Assembly: GCA_001771975.1 (NCBI GenBank)
Contig: MERE01000208.1
Coordinates: 1-7,400, forward strand
DNA from: Betaproteobacteria bacterium RIFCSPLOWO2_02_FULL_68_150
GTDB taxonomy: Bacteria; Pseudomonadota; Gammaproteobacteria; Burkholderiales; SG8-39
DNA: 7,400 nucleotides
Direction of reading: 5' to 3'
The notes below the pieces were generated by a model. It ran no database searches and had not been told where the DNA came from. It saw only the letters and a list, made by a program, of their open reading frames with translations. This document shows positions 1 to 5,142 of the stretch, in pieces. The position numbers and the translations under genes are program-made. How positions within the stretch are numbered: the first letter of the stretch is position 1; each line of letters begins with the position of its first letter.

Positions 1-1
1 C

Positions 2-214
2 GGCCGCATCCAGTGCCCGACCCTGATCGTGGCGGCGGGCAAGGAGCAGATCGGCCACGCGGGCGCCTACGGCGAGATGCAGAAACGCATCCGAGGCTCG
101 GAATTGAAGCTCTACGACACGACGGGCCACAACATCTGCGATGGGTATCCCGAGCGTTGCATGGACGACTTGCTCGAGTTCCTGAAGAGGCACGGCGATC
201 CGCGCGCGGCCTGA
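2..214 (+). CDS. Alpha/beta hydrolase, C-terminal part (5' end outside window)
   Basis: Only the last 70 residues of this gene are visible; it is open from the left edge to a TGA at 212-214. The visible part starts with a strand resembling 'I.CPTLIVAAG', the usual beta-strand before the acid residue in alpha/beta hydrolases. It then has 'SELKLYDTTGHNI', where the His codon at 128-130 fits the catalytic histidine, and ends with a helix 'MDDLLEFLKRHG' typical of the family C-terminus. The acid is normally an Asp a few residues after the first strand; here the stretch reads GKEQIG, so a Glu may serve or the acid may lie elsewhere. The nucleophile elbow is outside the window, so substrate and activity (esterase, lactonase, C-C hydrolase) cannot be told. 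It is on the same strand as the receptor gene 62 bp downstream and could share its transcript. Confidence 0.75.
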   Translation, partial: GRIQCPTLIVAAGKEQIGHAGAYGEMQKRIRGSELKLYDTTGHNICDGYPERCMDDLLEFLKRHGDPRAA

Positions 215-263
215 CCCGGAGCGCGGGGGATGGCGTTGGAAGAACGGCATGTTCAACTGCGAG

Positions 264-269
264 AGGAGG
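264..269 (+). promoter_or_regulatory. Shine-Dalgarno AGGAGG of the Bug receptor gene
   Basis: A perfect AGGAGG lies 7 nt before the ATG at 277. It decides the start: the open frame continues upstream to base 13, but that stretch overlaps the hydrolase end in another frame and shows no family similarity. Confidence 0.8.
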
Positions 270-276
270 AAACGGA

Positions 277-1308
277 ATGCGTCGCAAAGATAGCAGCAAG
301 CGAATCGAGGCACGTGTCGCGTACAGCGCGGCGGGGTGCAACCGGCGCGAGGCCCTGTTGGCGCTTGCGTCGTGCGGGCTGGCCATTGCGCTGGGCAGTG
401 CGCAGGCGGCGGAGTGGCCCGACCGTCCGGTGAAGGTCCTGGTCGGCTATCCGGCGGGAGGCGCCAACGATCTCGTAGCGCGCGCGGTCACCGCCCGCAT
501 GACGGAAGCGCTGAAGCAGTCCTTCATCGTGGAGAACCGCACCGGCGCGGCGGGCACGATTGCGGCGGATACGGCGGCGAAGGCGGCGCCCGACGGCTAC
601 ACGCTCTACATGATTTCGAGCGCGCAGGTGCTGGCGCCGAGCGTGCGCAAGGAGGTGAATTTCGATCCGGTCAAGGACTACCGCCCGATCTACCTGTGCG
701 CGTCGGCGCCGTATTTCCTGGTCGTGCACAAGGACGTTCCGGCGAAGAGCGTCGCCGATCTCGTGGCGATGGCCAAGGCGCGCCCAAACGCCCTCAACTA
801 CGCGTCCTCGGGCGTCGGCGCAGGTCCGCATCTGACCTCGAGCCTTTTCATGACCATGGCCGGCATCGCGCTGAACCACGTGCCCTATCGCGGCGACGCC
901 GATGCGCTGGTCGACCTGACCGCGGGTCGCGTAGAGGCCTCGTTCATCTCGGTTGCGGCGAGCAATCCGCACATCCAGTCCGGCGCGCTGCGCGCCTTGG
1001 CGGTCTCCAGTGCGGAGCGCCTGGCGCTCGCGCCAAACGTGCCCACCGTGGCGGAGAGCGGGTACCCGGGCTTCGACATGAGCGCCTGGTGGGGTCTCGT
1101 AGGGCCGGCGAAGCTGCCGGACGAGATCGTGCGCAAGGCCGCCGCAGCGGTGAAGCCGATCCTCGACACCCCCACGTTCGCCGCGCAGTTCGCGGCGCAG
1201 GGCATTGCGCCGGGAAAGCTGGGGCCGGATGAATTCGCGCAGCGCATCGCGGCGGACTTCGTGCGCTTCGCGGACATCGTCAAGCGCGCGGGGATCAAGC
1301 CGCAGTGA
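277..1308 (+). CDS. Bug-family (tripartite tricarboxylate transporter type) periplasmic substrate-binding protein
   Basis: This 343-residue protein is an extracytoplasmic receptor of the Bug/TctC family, which binds small carboxylates or related solutes in the periplasm. The N-terminus has a basic region followed by a hydrophobic segment (about residues 26-42) and an AQA-AEWP cleavage site near residue 44. Two arginines (R23-R24, in NRREALLAL) precede the hydrophobic stretch and resemble a weak Tat motif. The mature protein opens with the family signature (WPDRPVKVLVGYPAGGAND), followed by IVENRTGAAGT, the very conserved AAPDGYTLY, FDPVKDYRPI, LNYASSG, HVPYRG and NVPTVAESGYPGF. Length is slightly above the usual 320-330 because of a long N-region. 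No TctA/TctB membrane subunits are in the window, as is common for the expanded, orphan Bug receptors of betaproteobacteria. The stop overlaps the next start (GTGA), so the reductase downstream is probably translationally coupled. The ligand is unknown. Confidence 0.93.
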   Translation: MRRKDSSKRIEARVAYSAAGCNRREALLALASCGLAIALGSAQAAEWPDRPVKVLVGYPAGGANDLVARAVTARMTEALKQSFIVENRTGAAGTIAADTAAKAAPDGYTLYMISSAQVLAPSVRKEVNFDPVKDYRPIYLCASAPYFLVVHKDVPAKSVADLVAMAKARPNALNYASSGVGAGPHLTSSLFMTMAGIALNHVPYRGDADALVDLTAGRVEASFISVAASNPHIQSGALRALAVSSAERLALAPNVPTVAESGYPGFDMSAWWGLVGPAKLPDEIVRKAAAAVKPILDTPTFAAQFAAQGIAPGKLGPDEFAQRIAADFVRFADIVKRAGIKPQ

Positions 1309-2369
1309 ACCCTGCGCTCGACGGCCCCGTCGTCTTCCTGGGCGGCGGGGCGGTCGGCAGCTACGTCGGCGGGGTCCTCGCCGCGTCGGGTGTCGAAGTC
1401 GTCCTGATCGACGGCTGGTCCGAGCATGTCGAGGCGATCCGCAGCCGCGGCCTGAAAATCATTGCGCCGGAGGGCGAATCGGTGGCGCGGCCCGAGGCGT
1501 GGCATCTCGCAGAGGCGCACCGGCTGCGCCGGCTCGCGCCGGTAGCCGCTTTCCTCACGATGAAGCTCTACGACACGGAGTGGTCGGCAAGGCTGCTCGC
1601 GGCGTGGCTGCCGGCCGCCGCGCCGGTGGTGACGATGCAAAACGCGCTGGTCGAGGAACTGGTCGCACGGACGGTCGGATGGGGCAGGACCCTCGGCGCC
1701 GTAGCGGGCGGGTTGGATGTCGCGCTCGGCGGCCCGGGCAGCGTGCGCAGGTCGCGGCGTCGCGCCGGGTCGTCGCCGGTGTTCAAAATCGGCGAACTCC
1801 ATGGGCGTGCCACGCCGCGGGCGGCGCGTATTGCCGCGCTGCTGGAGCGCGTGGATCGTGCGGTGGTGACGGCCGACTTGTGGCGCGAACGCTGGGTGAA
1901 GCTGTGCGCCAACACCATGACGACAGGGCTCTCGGGGGTCGCGGGCCTGACCCTGCGCGAGGTCTACACGCGCGAGGACACCCGCGCGATGGCCGTGACG
2001 CTGGCTGCCGAAGCGCTCGGCGTCGGCGCCGCGCTCGGTTTCGAGCCGGCGGCGCTTTTTGGCGTCTCCTGCGAGGACTGGCAGGCGGCGGCAGCCGGCG
2101 ACGCCGGAGCGCGGGCTCGCGCCATGAACGCGATGGGCGCGCAGGCCGCGAGCATGATCGAAGGCGGCCAGTCGGGGACCCTCCAGGACCTCCTCAAGCG
2201 GCGGCCGACCGAGGTGGAGTTTTTCAACGGATTCATCGCACGCGAGGCGGCGCGCTTGGGCCTCGCCGCGCCCGCGCAGGCCGCCGTGGCCGCGATGATC
2301 CGCGAGATCGAAGAGGGACGGCGAGCGATCGGGATTGAAGCGCTTGCGCAGATCCGGGCGCACACTTGA
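1305..2369 (+). CDS. 2-dehydropantoate 2-reductase family (PanE/ApbA) NADPH-dependent dehydrogenase
   Basis: This 354-residue cytoplasmic protein belongs to the ketopantoate reductase family, which reduces 2-oxo acids with NADPH. The N-terminal Rossmann motif is G13-G-G15-A-V-G18 in 'VVFLGGGAVGSYVGG'. The family Asn is at N113 in 'TMQNALVEE', where the usual Gly after QN is Ala. The catalytic Lys is K199 in 'ERWVKLCANTMTTGLSG', with N203 following. The C-terminal domain has 'GTLQDLLKRRPTEVEFFNG', where E303 fits the active-site Glu. A basic run, RRSRRR, lies at about residues 149-154. It starts with GTG at 1305, overlapping the receptor stop by 4 bp; no separate ribosome site is needed if coupled. 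Pairing with a solute receptor, and the MQNAL variation, suggest a catabolic 2-oxo-acid or hydroxy-acid dehydrogenase rather than the pantothenate-pathway enzyme; that part is inference, so no symbol is given. Confidence 0.88.
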   Translation: MNPALDGPVVFLGGGAVGSYVGGVLAASGVEVVLIDGWSEHVEAIRSRGLKIIAPEGESVARPEAWHLAEAHRLRRLAPVAAFLTMKLYDTEWSARLLAAWLPAAAPVVTMQNALVEELVARTVGWGRTLGAVAGGLDVALGGPGSVRRSRRRAGSSPVFKIGELHGRATPRAARIAALLERVDRAVVTADLWRERWVKLCANTMTTGLSGVAGLTLREVYTREDTRAMAVTLAAEALGVGAALGFEPAALFGVSCEDWQAAAAGDAGARARAMNAMGAQAASMIEGGQSGTLQDLLKRRPTEVEFFNGFIAREAARLGLAAPAQAAVAAMIREIEEGRRAIGIEALAQIRAHT

Positions 2370-2377
2370 CCGGGCAA

Positions 2378-2401
2378 TGTATCGAGGCAAGATCTGACCC
2401 C
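2378..2401 (+). repeat. Solo right-end copy of the RAYT-associated repeat (R1)
   Basis: This 24-bp sequence matches the right end of the transposase element at 4326-4349 at 21 of 24 positions; the differences are at 2380, 2384 and 2393. It contains GGCAAGATCTGACCCC where the other right ends have GGCAAGACCTGACCCC. It begins 9 bp after the reductase stop and ends 8 bp before the ribosome site of the next gene. No matching left end is found upstream, so it is a relic or a solitary REP-like unit. Confidence 0.75.
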
Positions 2402-2409
2402 GCCATCTC

Positions 2410-2415
2410 AAGGAG
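2410..2415 (+). promoter_or_regulatory. Shine-Dalgarno AAGGAG of the MDR oxidoreductase gene
   Basis: AAGGAG lies 7 nt before the GTG at 2423 and selects that start. The frame is open further upstream, but an earlier start would place the solo repeat at 2378-2401 inside the coding region. Confidence 0.75.
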
Positions 2416-2422
2416 TAACGCA

Positions 2423-3439
2423 GTGAGCCAAACACAACGCCGTTTCGTCGTCGCGCGCGTGCCCACCGGCGCGCTCACCGCGGATTGCTTTCGCCTCGAG
2501 GACGCGCCCGTGCCGGAACCGAAAGAGGGCGAGGTGCTGCTGCGCTCGCTCTACGTCTCGCTCGATGCCGCCAACCGGGCGTGGATGCAGGGCGCGACCT
2601 ACCGCGCCGCGGTAGAACCGGGCAGCGTGATGGCAGGCGGCGCGCTCGGCGAGGTGGTCGCCTCGCGCCACCCGCAGTTCAAGCCGGGCGAGCTCGCGAG
2701 CGGCGATCTGGGCTGGCAGGAGTACAGCGCCGTGCCCGGCAAGGCGCTCCTCAAGGAGACGCGGGTGGAGCCTCTCTCGCACCTGCAAAGCGTGTACGGC
2801 ATCACCGGCCTCACGGCCTATTTCGGCCTGCTCGAGGTGGGGCAGCCGAAGGCGGGCGAGACGCTGGTGGTGTCGGCGGCGGCGGGCGCCGTAGGCAATG
2901 TGGTGGGACAAATCGGCAAGATCCTCGGCTGCCGCGTCGTAGGGGTCGCGGGCGGTGACGCGAAATGCCATTGGCTGACCGAGACGCTCGGCTTCGATGC
3001 CGCGGTCGATTACAAGGCCGGGCCAATGTACAAGAGCCTCAAGGCCGCGTGCCCGCAGGGCATCGACGTCTATTTCGACAACGTCGGCGGCGACGTCTTC
3101 GAGGCGGCACTGTTTCAGATGAACGCGCGCGGGCGCATCGCCTGCTGCGGCGCCGTGTCGGGCTACGACAGCGCGCCGCCGCCGCACGGGCCGCGCGGCG
3201 TCCCGGGAATGATCGTCGTCAAGCGCCTCACCGTGCGCGGCTTCATCGTGATGGATTTCTTCGCGCGGCGCGCGGCAGCACTCGCGCAGCTGCAGGCCTG
3301 GGTGCGCGACGGGAAGATCAGGGTGGTCGAAGACGTCATCGACGGTTTCGAAAACCTGCCGCAGGCACTCGTCGGCCTGCTGCACGGCGAGAATCGCGGC
3401 AAGCGGATGGTGAAAGTGCGGGGTCAGGTCTTGCATTGA
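2423..3439 (+). CDS. MDR-superfamily zinc-independent NADP-dependent oxidoreductase (quinone oxidoreductase / alkenal reductase-like)
   Basis: This 338-residue protein is a medium-chain dehydrogenase/reductase of the zinc-free, prostaglandin-reductase/CurA-like branch, which reduces activated C=C bonds (2-alkenals, enones) with NADPH. The N-terminal GroES-like domain carries 'VPEPKEGEVLLRSLYVSLDAANRAWM'. The nucleotide-binding domain starts near residue 145, with the glycine loop at about 153-158 (AAGAVG) in 'VVSAAAGAVGNVVGQIGKILGCR'. It continues with 'VVGVAGGDAK', 'LGFDAAVDYK', 'GIDVYFDNVGGDVFEAAL' and 'MNARGRIACCGAVSGY'. No structural zinc Cys cluster is seen. The natural family C-terminus is close to 'NRGKRMVKV'; the following GQVLH and the stop at 3437-3439 are encoded by the left end of the inserted transposase element (3420-3443). 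The fold should be intact despite this added tail. The exact substrate is not readable. Confidence 0.9.
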   Translation: MSQTQRRFVVARVPTGALTADCFRLEDAPVPEPKEGEVLLRSLYVSLDAANRAWMQGATYRAAVEPGSVMAGGALGEVVASRHPQFKPGELASGDLGWQEYSAVPGKALLKETRVEPLSHLQSVYGITGLTAYFGLLEVGQPKAGETLVVSAAAGAVGNVVGQIGKILGCRVVGVAGGDAKCHWLTETLGFDAAVDYKAGPMYKSLKAACPQGIDVYFDNVGGDVFEAALFQMNARGRIACCGAVSGYDSAPPPHGPRGVPGMIVVKRLTVRGFIVMDFFARRAAALAQLQAWVRDGKIRVVEDVIDGFENLPQALVGLLHGENRGKRMVKVRGQVLH

Positions 3440-3443
3440 CGCA
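3420..3443 (+). repeat. Left end (L1) of the RAYT element
   Basis: This is identical over 24 bp to the left end at 5028-5051 and is the inverse of the right end at 4326-4349 with two mismatches. A short hairpin, CTTGC / GCAAG with a 6-nt loop (3430-3445), sits at its inner edge. The sequence encodes the final GQVLH residues and the stop of the upstream oxidoreductase. Confidence 0.85.
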
Positions 3444-3478
3444 AGTCATCCGGGCGGACGGCCGCGCGTTATTGCGAC

Positions 3479-4345
3479 ATGTCGCGGCCATTGCGCATCG
3501 AGTACCCCGGCGCCTTCTATCACCTGACTTCGCGCGGCAATGCGCGGGAGAGGATCTTTCTCGACGATGCCGACCGGGAAATTCTGCTCGACGTGCTCGC
3601 ATCGGTGGTCGAGCGCTTGGTCTGGCGAATTCATGCCTACTGCCTGATGGGAAACCACTACCACCTTCTGGCCGAAACCCCGCAACCCAACCTCTCGCGC
3701 GGCATGCGTTGGCTGAACGGTGTCTACACGCAACGCTTCAACCGCCGCCACGAACGTGTCGGGCACGTCCTTCAGGGCCGGTTCAGGGCGATCCTGGTCG
3801 AGCGTGATAGCTATCTGCTCGAGCTCGCGCGCTACATCGTCCTCAACCCGGTGCGGGCAGGGCTGGCGAGCGCCCCGGGCGGGTGGCGCTGGTCGTCGTA
3901 CCAAGCCACAACTGGCGAGAAACCTGCACCGCGCTGGCTCAGCGTGAATGCAATCCTCGAGCAATTCGGGAATGACGCATCAGCGGCGCAGGGTCATTAC
4001 CGCCAATTCGTGGCCGCCGGGCTCGATCGGGATTCGCCCTGGCGCAACTTGCGGGGACAGGTGTTGCTGGGAACCGAGTCGTTCGTGCGTGCGCTGGCAC
4101 CGAGGCTCGCCACGCTGCGGGACAGGATGGAGGCCCCACGATCGCAGCGGCTCGCGCACCGGCCGACATTGGAGCGGCTGCTGCCAGTAGCGAACGGGCT
4201 GAGCAGGGCGCAGCGCGATGCAGCGATCCGCGACGCGCATGTCCGTCATTTGTACACATTCGCGGAAATAGCCCGTCATGTGGGCCTGCACTACGGGACC
4301 GTGAGCCGGATCGCCAACCGGCCGGTGCATCAAGGCAAGACCTGA
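3479..4345 (+). CDS. REP-associated tyrosine transposase (RAYT, TnpA-REP, HUH Y1 superfamily)
   Basis: This 288-residue protein has the hallmark N-terminus 'SRPLRIEYPGAFYHLTSRGN', the metal-binding HUH motif H60-Y61-H62 in 'CLMGNHYHLLAETP', and 'RFNRRHERVGHVLQGRFRAILVE'. The catalytic tyrosine is probably Y119 in 'ELARYIVLNPVRAGL'. The C-terminal extension ends in a helix-turn-helix at about residues 259-280, 'TFAEIARHVGLHYGTVSRIA', as in many RAYTs. Such enzymes cleave and join single-stranded DNA at REP-like ends. The ATG at 3479 is chosen because it starts exactly at the family N-terminus, although no good ribosome site precedes it, so expression is probably low. The last residues, HQGKT, are encoded by the right end repeat. 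The frame is intact and all visible catalytic residues are present, so it may be active. Confidence 0.92.
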   Translation: MSRPLRIEYPGAFYHLTSRGNARERIFLDDADREILLDVLASVVERLVWRIHAYCLMGNHYHLLAETPQPNLSRGMRWLNGVYTQRFNRRHERVGHVLQGRFRAILVERDSYLLELARYIVLNPVRAGLASAPGGWRWSSYQATTGEKPAPRWLSVNAILEQFGNDASAAQGHYRQFVAAGLDRDSPWRNLRGQVLLGTESFVRALAPRLATLRDRMEAPRSQRLAHRPTLERLLPVANGLSRAQRDAAIRDAHVRHLYTFAEIARHVGLHYGTVSRIANRPVHQGKT

Positions 4346-4349
4346 CCCC
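4326..4349 (+). repeat. Right end (R2) of the RAYT element
   Basis: This is identical over 24 bp to the right end at 5119-5142. Its outer 15 bp read GCAAGACCTGACCCC, the exact inverse of the left-end core. The transposase stop TGA (4343-4345) lies inside it. Confidence 0.85.
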
Positions 4350-4356
4350 ATCCGGT

Positions 4357-4385
4357 TTGACGTATGTCATCAGGGGGACTAAAGT
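4357..4385 (+). promoter_or_regulatory. Candidate sigma-70 promoter of the toxin-antitoxin pair
   Basis: TTGACG (4357-4362) and TAAAGT (4380-4385) are separated by 17 bp, a good -35/-10 arrangement. It begins 7 bp after the transposase element ends. The expected transcript start, about 4391-4393, falls on or next to the antitoxin ATG at 4393, so a leaderless message is possible. Alternatively the GGGGG at 4373-4377 could serve a GTG start at 4384 from an upstream promoter. Confidence 0.55.
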
Positions 4386-4392
4386 GACATAC
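4362..4392 (+). promoter_or_regulatory. Inverted repeat GTATGTCA / TGACATAC, candidate antitoxin operator
   Basis: Perfect 8-bp half-sites at 4362-4369 and 4385-4392 are separated by 15 bp and straddle the spacer and -10 region of the candidate promoter. Ribbon-helix-helix antitoxins commonly bind such palindromes to repress their own operon, so this fits autoregulation. Binding itself is inferred. Confidence 0.5.
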
Positions 4393-4602
4393 ATGGAAAA
4401 AACACAGATCTACCTGCGCAAGGAGGAACTCACTGCGCTGCGTAAGGCCGCAGCCCGCTCGGGGTGCAGCGTCGCGGCGCTCGTTCGGGACGCGATCCGC
4501 AGCGCGGTGCTGAGGCCGCAGGCCGCAGGTCCAGTCGCGATATGGGACGGCGAGCCGAGGCGCCGCTCGGTGGATCACGACAGCGTTCACGACGAACCCT
4601 GA
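4393..4602 (+). CDS. Ribbon-helix-helix (CopG/VapB-type) antitoxin
   Basis: This 69-residue protein has the N-terminal beta-strand 'KTQIYL' (residues 3-8) and two helices, 'KEELTALRKAAARSG' and 'SVAALVRDAIRSAV', of a ribbon-helix-helix DNA-binding domain. The acidic/basic tail (about residues 50-69, 'IWDGEPRRRSVDHD...') is of the sort that wraps the cognate toxin. The stop overlaps the toxin start by one base (TGATG), the classic arrangement for coupled antitoxin-first pairs. The start is uncertain: ATG 4393 matches the usual 'MEKTQIYL' beginning and fits the candidate promoter, while GTG 4384 has a G-rich site at better spacing and would add three residues. The protein is expected to neutralise the toxin and repress the operon. 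Confidence 0.82.
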   Translation: MEKTQIYLRKEELTALRKAAARSGCSVAALVRDAIRSAVLRPQAAGPVAIWDGEPRRRSVDHDSVHDEP

Positions 4603-5018
4603 TGCGCCAGCGGGAGGCGGCTTTCGTCGACAGCGGAGCGTGGATCGCGCTTGCACTCTCGCGGGACCCTCTGCACGGCCAGGCCCGGGCTCATTGGGAA
4701 ATTCTGCAAGGCGCGGCAGCGAAGTTGCATACCTCGGTCCCGGTAGTCATCGAGACGTTCACCTTTCTCGAGCGCAATGCCAATCGGGACGTCGCCTTGA
4801 CGTGGAAGGGCTCCATCTACAAACCCGGGACCGTGAAGATCCTCTCCTGCGAACTGCGCGATCTCGAACAGTGCTGGGAATATTTCCGCCGCAACGACCT
4901 GCACAAACTCTCGGCGGTGGATGCAACGAGCTTCGCCATCATGAAACGCGCCCGCATCCGACTGGCGTTCGCCTTCGATTACCACTTCGCCGTCGCTGGC
5001 TTCAGGTTGGTTGCCTAG
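4602..5018 (+). CDS. vapC: PIN-domain toxin (VapC-type ribonuclease)
   Basis: This 138-residue protein is a PIN-domain nuclease; VapC toxins cut RNA, often tRNA or rRNA, in the cytoplasm when released from the antitoxin. The acidic metal-binding set is visible: D10 in 'AFVDSGAWIAL', E51 in 'VPVVIETFTFL', D107 in 'LSAVDATSFAIM' and D126 in 'FAFDYHFAVAGFRLV'. Length and the closing 'FDxHF..AGF' motif match the family. The ATG overlaps the antitoxin stop by one base and the reading frame is intact, so the pair looks functional. The stop at 5016-5018 is only 9 bp before the left end of the small repeat element, so the transcript would run into a strongly self-complementary sequence. The target RNA cannot be deduced. 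Confidence 0.87.
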   Translation: MRQREAAFVDSGAWIALALSRDPLHGQARAHWEILQGAAAKLHTSVPVVIETFTFLERNANRDVALTWKGSIYKPGTVKILSCELRDLEQCWEYFRRNDLHKLSAVDATSFAIMKRARIRLAFAFDYHFAVAGFRLVA

Positions 5019-5020
5019 CA

Positions 5021-5047
5021 TCAATGCGGGGTCAGGTCTTGCATTGA
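5021..5047 (+). other. Hairpin spanning the left border of the small element
   Basis: TCAATGC (5021-5027) is the exact inverse complement of GCATTGA (5041-5047), with a 13-nt loop GGGGTCAGGTCTT formed by the outer repeat core. The equivalent place at 3415-3438 forms only a weaker, wobble-containing stem. It starts 3 nt after the toxin stop. It could be a subterminal hairpin of the kind Y1 transposases recognise, or affect the 3' end of the toxin mRNA; there is no U-tract, so it is not a typical terminator. Confidence 0.4.
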
Positions 5048-5051
5048 CGCA
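5028..5051 (+). repeat. Left end (L2) of the small element
   Basis: This is identical over all 24 bp to L1 at 3420-3443. Confidence 0.85.
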
Positions 5052-5138
5052 TTTGCGGAAATAGCTGGCCTTGCTGGTGTGGATGACGCGTCCATAAGGC
5101 GGACCGCTTGCCCACCGATGCATCAAGGCAAGACCTGA
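5052..5138 (+). pseudogene. Remnant of a RAYT transposase C-terminus
   Basis: These 28 codons plus a stop align in frame with the last residues of the intact transposase: the remnant starts FAEIAGLAGVDDASIRR where the intact gene has FAEIARHVGLHYGTVSR, and both end MHQGKT/VHQGKT-stop. It retains the helix-turn-helix region only. There is no start codon or ribosome site, so it is not expected to be expressed. Confidence 0.6.
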
Positions 5139-5142
5139 CCCC
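5119..5142 (+). repeat. Right end (R3) of the small element
   Basis: This is identical over all 24 bp to R2 at 4326-4349, and inverse to L2 with two mismatches. Confidence 0.85.

Larger units (their letters stand above)
3420..4349 (+). mobile_element. RAYT (IS200/IS605-related Y1) transposase element with 24-bp imperfect inverted ends
   Basis: This 930-bp unit is bounded by 24-bp ends that are inverted copies matching at 22 of 24 positions; the outer 15 bp, GGGGTCAGGTCTTGC, are identical. It contains one gene, the REP-associated tyrosine transposase. No flanking target-site duplication is seen, which agrees with the single-strand Y1 mechanism known for this superfamily. The left end overlaps the last 20 bp of the oxidoreductase gene; the right end contains the last codons and stop of the transposase. 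The exact borders are inferred from where similarity between the ends stops and could be off by a few bases. Confidence 0.75.
5028..5142 (+). mobile_element. MITE-like internally deleted derivative of a RAYT element
   Basis: This 115-bp unit has a left end identical to that at 3420-3443 and a right end identical to that at 4326-4349, but no transposase gene. The interior (5050-5118) has exactly the same length as the 69 bp before the right end in the full element and aligns without gaps at about 45 of 69 positions. It therefore came from a related but diverged transposase element by an internal deletion that joined the left end to the last ~90 bp of the gene. It could be moved in trans by the intact transposase nearby; movement is inferred. 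Confidence 0.72.

Noticed and set aside
13..276. Upstream extension of the Bug receptor frame
   Set aside because: It overlaps the hydrolase end in another frame and lacks family similarity; AGGAGG, ATG 277 and the signal peptide fix the start.
367..378. Possible lipobox (LASC, Cys33) in the receptor signal peptide
   Set aside because: The Cys sits in the middle of the hydrophobic stretch, and a standard AQA-AEW cleavage site follows, as in non-lipidated Bug receptors.
105..1577. Exact 17-bp direct repeat TGAAGCTCTACGACACG at 105-121 and 1561-1577
   Set aside because: Both copies encode KLYDT in frame within unrelated genes, with no similarity beyond the match and no mobile-element context; best explained by shared codon preference.
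885..2435. Long minus-strand open frame (516 codons) opposite the receptor and reductase genes
   Set aside because: It lies opposite two well-supported genes, is rich in Arg/Ala/His typical of GC-rich antisense frames, and shows no recognisable motif.
3436..3464. TTGACG inside the left end as a promoter for the transposase
   Set aside because: No -10-like sequence is found at 16-19 bp spacing; the downstream sequence is GC-rich.
5028..5142. CRISPR-like array or rho-independent terminator from the clustered repeats
   Set aside because: The repeats are inverted pairs with different spacings and no regular spacer unit, and no U-tract follows the hairpins; transposon ends explain them better.
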